Part shown: piece by piece, positions 6,122 to 7,252 of the stretch
Layout of the letters: every line of letters starts with the position of its first letter
Position numbering within the stretch: the first letter of the stretch is position 1
Origin: Bacteroidota bacterium
GTDB taxonomy: Bacteria > Bacteroidota > Bacteroidia > Chitinophagales > Chitinophagaceae
Assembly: GCA_023392575.1 (NCBI GenBank)
Contig: JAEVYV010000050.1
Coordinates: 1 to 7,252, forward strand
Direction: 5' to 3'
DNA: 7,252 nucleotides
Made by a program: the position numbers and the translations under genes
The notes under the pieces: model-generated
What the model was told of the DNA's origin: nothing
Seen by the model: the letters and a program-made list of their open reading frames with translations, nothing else
Database searches by the model: none

Positions 6122-6157
6122 CAAATATGCAAAGAGCAGGGCATTTAGACAAAAAAA
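6122..6157 (-). promoter_or_regulatory. Putative Bacteroidota-type promoter for the trp operon
   Basis: On the minus strand TTTTTTTG (6157-6150) and CATATTTG (6129-6122) are 20 nt apart. They match the Bacteroidota -33 TTTG and -7 TAnnTTTG consensus except for the first base of the -7 box. Transcription would begin within the 7 nt before the trpL ATG. No other candidate in the short divergent region fits as well, but these motifs are short and the region is AT-rich. Confidence 0.5.
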
Positions 6158-6180
6158 TTTTAGTTTTAAGAAAAATCGCC

Positions 6181-6468
6181 ATGCTGATTCAACACAAACA
6201 TGCCGATACCCGGGGCGTGTTTTTTATCCCCGGGGAAGAAGATGATCTTCTGGCCGAATTGATCTACATGAAGCAAGAGCCGGACATCATGATCATTGAG
6301 CATACAGAAGTGGCAGAGGAATTAAAGGGACAAAATGTTGGCTATCAGTTGGTGCACACGGCTATCGAATATGCCCGTGCCCACCAGCTAAAAGTGATCC
6401 CCATGTGCCCTTTTGCCAAAGCCATCATTAATAAAAAACCGGAGTTCCGGGATGTGCTGTCGGAATGA
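6181..6468 (+). CDS. Small GNAT-like N-acetyltransferase (YjdJ/Acetyltransf_CG type)
   Basis: A 95-residue cytoplasmic protein of the minimal GCN5-related acetyltransferase family. The family pattern is clear: MLIQHKHADTRGVFFI as the first strands, LLAELIY at 23-29, MIIEHTEV at 37-44, the acetyl-CoA phosphate loop ELKGQNVG at 47-54 (K for the usual R), the helix YQLVHTAIEYAR, and MCPFAK at 75-80 with the family's conserved Cys-Pro-Phe. The substrate is unknown. The frame is open to an ATG at 6079, but the added 34 residues have no family counterpart and are the antisense of trpL (its MPPP is opposite the Trp codons) and of the trp promoter. I therefore choose the ATG at 6181. A weak -7-like TAGTTTTA is at 6161-6168. 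It is transcribed divergently from the trp operon. Confidence 0.88.
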   Translation: MLIQHKHADTRGVFFIPGEEDDLLAELIYMKQEPDIMIIEHTEVAEELKGQNVGYQLVHTAIEYARAHQLKVIPMCPFAKAIINKKPEFRDVLSE

Positions 6469-6540
6469 TTTATAAAATCTTTAAGCAATTGTCTGCAGTC
6501 CTGCGCATCGTTTCTTCCTCTATGCCTCTACTCGTTAAAA

Positions 6541-6563
6541 TTCCCAGTCTGTCTTGACTGGAA
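6541..6563. other. Hairpin in the GNAT-DUF2147 intergenic region
   Basis: CCAGTC (6544-6549) pairs with GACTGG (6556-6561) around the loop TGTCTT, and TT (6541-6542) with AA (6562-6563) past a bulged C. No T-run follows on the plus strand, and only four T follow on the minus strand, where no gene lies upstream. It could be a weak terminator or processing site for the GNAT transcript, or an operator for the next gene. The rest of 6469-6621 shows no gene and no clear promoter. Confidence 0.3.
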
Positions 6564-6621
6564 CGATTCTGGTAAATACCTGTATGTAATCAATTTAGCG
6601 AATCCTTCAAAAAAGCAACTT

Positions 6622-7059
6622 ATGAAAACCTTAACACTCTTGCTGACCAGCCTGGTTTTACATGGATTTACCCGCATGGACAATGCCGATGCGATTGTGG
6701 GTGTATGGAAAAACGGCAGCGGTAAAGGACACATACAGATTTATAAAGGCCAAAACCACAAATATTACGGAAAGATCATTTGGTTGCGGAATGCGGTAGA
6801 CCCGGCTACAGGCAAGCCCAAGGTAGACCATAAGAACACCGATCCGGGCAAACGCAACCAACCTTTGATCGGACTGATCATGCTTAAAGATTTCCAGTAT
6901 GAAGACGGAGAATGGACCGATGGCCGTATTTACAATCCTTCCGACGGAAAAGAATACAAAGCCTACATGAAGATGAAGGACGACCAAACCCTTTCGGTTC
7001 GCGGCTATGTGGGTATTTCTTTGCTGGGCAAGACAGATACGTGGACAAGGGTGCGATAA
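6622..7059 (+). CDS. Secreted DUF2147 family protein
   Basis: A 145-residue exported protein of the DUF2147 family, whose function is not established. The N-terminus is a short signal peptide (MKTLTLLLTSLVLHGF, then a cleavage region ending near NADA at about 21-24), with no lipobox cysteine. The mature part starts with IVGVWKNGSGKGHIQIYK, the family's typical opening strand. It continues with YYGKIIWLRN, the DPATGKPKVDHKN segment, LIGLIMLKDFQY, EWTDGRIYNPSDGKEYKAYM and a closing VRGYVGISLLGKTDTWTRV. The order of these blocks and the length fit the family; the predicted fold is a small lipocalin-like beta barrel. The ATG at 6622 is preceded by an A-rich stretch and no Shine-Dalgarno. Its neighbours give no hint of its job, and co-transcription with the GNAT gene is unlikely across 153 nt with a hairpin between. 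Confidence 0.9.
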   Translation: MKTLTLLLTSLVLHGFTRMDNADAIVGVWKNGSGKGHIQIYKGQNHKYYGKIIWLRNAVDPATGKPKVDHKNTDPGKRNQPLIGLIMLKDFQYEDGEWTDGRIYNPSDGKEYKAYMKMKDDQTLSVRGYVGISLLGKTDTWTRVR

Positions 7060-7080
7060 TGCGTGATTGGTTATAAAGCT

Positions 7081-7104
7081 GATAGGTTAATTGATTTTCC
7101 TATC
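7081..7104. other. Hairpin downstream of the DUF2147 gene
   Basis: GATAGG (7081-7086) and CCTATC (7099-7104) form a 6-bp stem with a 12-nt AT-rich loop, 21 nt after the DUF2147 stop. A run of A, not T, follows on the plus strand. It may mark the transcript's 3' end, but it does not meet the pattern of an intrinsic terminator. The remainder of 7060-7181 shows no gene. Confidence 0.25.
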
Positions 7105-7181
7105 AAAAAGCATACAAGAAAATGATGCGGAAAAACGAGGGAAACGCCTAAAGAACTACAAACTCTTTTTATCTTTCCTTT

Positions 7182-7252
7182 ATGAGAACCGCTTTTGTTT
7201 TTTTCTTCCTGCTGGTTTCGCTTACGGTGTTTTCCCAAACCGATAGTTTTTA
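7182..7252 (+). CDS. Start of an exported protein (partial, signal peptide only)
   Basis: From the ATG at 7182 the frame reads MRTAFVFFFLLVSLTVFSQTDS and stays open to the window edge (23 full codons). One basic residue, a hydrophobic core of FVFFFLLVSLTVF and the FSQ-type signal peptidase I site are typical of Bacteroidota exported proteins. There is no lipobox cysteine in the visible part. A -7-like TATCTTTC (7170-7177) precedes it but has no good -33 partner. The function cannot be told from this fragment. Confidence 0.65.
   Translation, partial: MRTAFVFFFLLVSLTVFSQTDSF

Noticed and set aside
1..7252. CRISPR arrays, tRNA/rRNA genes, insertion sequences, phage or defence genes
   Set aside because: I saw no regularly spaced repeats, structural RNA genes, transposases or phage proteins; the window is mostly biosynthetic.

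Overview
The window looks like a chromosomal segment from a member of the Bacteroidota, probably near the Chitinophagaceae. The evidence is the style of the Trp enzymes (for example the TrpE HPIAGTFARTGN and ARNDLS variants), the near absence of Shine-Dalgarno sequences, a TTTG/TAnnTTTG-type promoter, a DUF2147 protein and a short FSQ-type signal peptide. This placement is inference from protein style, not from a marker gene.

Region 1 (1-6157, minus strand) is a tryptophan biosynthesis operon read right to left: promoter, leader peptide trpL, attenuator, then trpE, trpG, trpD, trpC, trpF, a small cupin gene and trpB, which runs off the left edge. Together the enzymes convert chorismate to anthranilate (TrpE/TrpG), phosphoribosyl-anthranilate (TrpD), CdRP (TrpF), indole-glycerol phosphate (TrpC) and finally tryptophan (TrpB with TrpA, presumably just outside the window). 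Genes are tightly packed: 6 nt between trpE and trpG, a TAATG junction at trpD/trpC, and an 8-nt overlap at trpF/cupin.

The most notable element is upstream of trpE. A 19-codon leader ORF (6055-6114, MKQLINKHWWWHTNSKGVL) holds three consecutive Trp codons. Its last five codons can form a 14-bp antiterminator with the 5' half of a classic intrinsic terminator (6000-6024). This is a complete, compact ribosome-mediated trp attenuator, and it is antisense to the apparent N-terminus of the divergent gene.

Region 2 (6181-7252, plus strand) has a small GNAT-like acetyltransferase (6181-6468), a secreted DUF2147 protein (6622-7059) and the start of another exported protein (7182 to the edge).

Other oddities are an in-frame repeat-flanked insertion inside trpG, a trpE N-terminus with no ATG, a palindromic repeat between the cupin gene and trpB, and the cupin gene itself, which has no known role in tryptophan synthesis.
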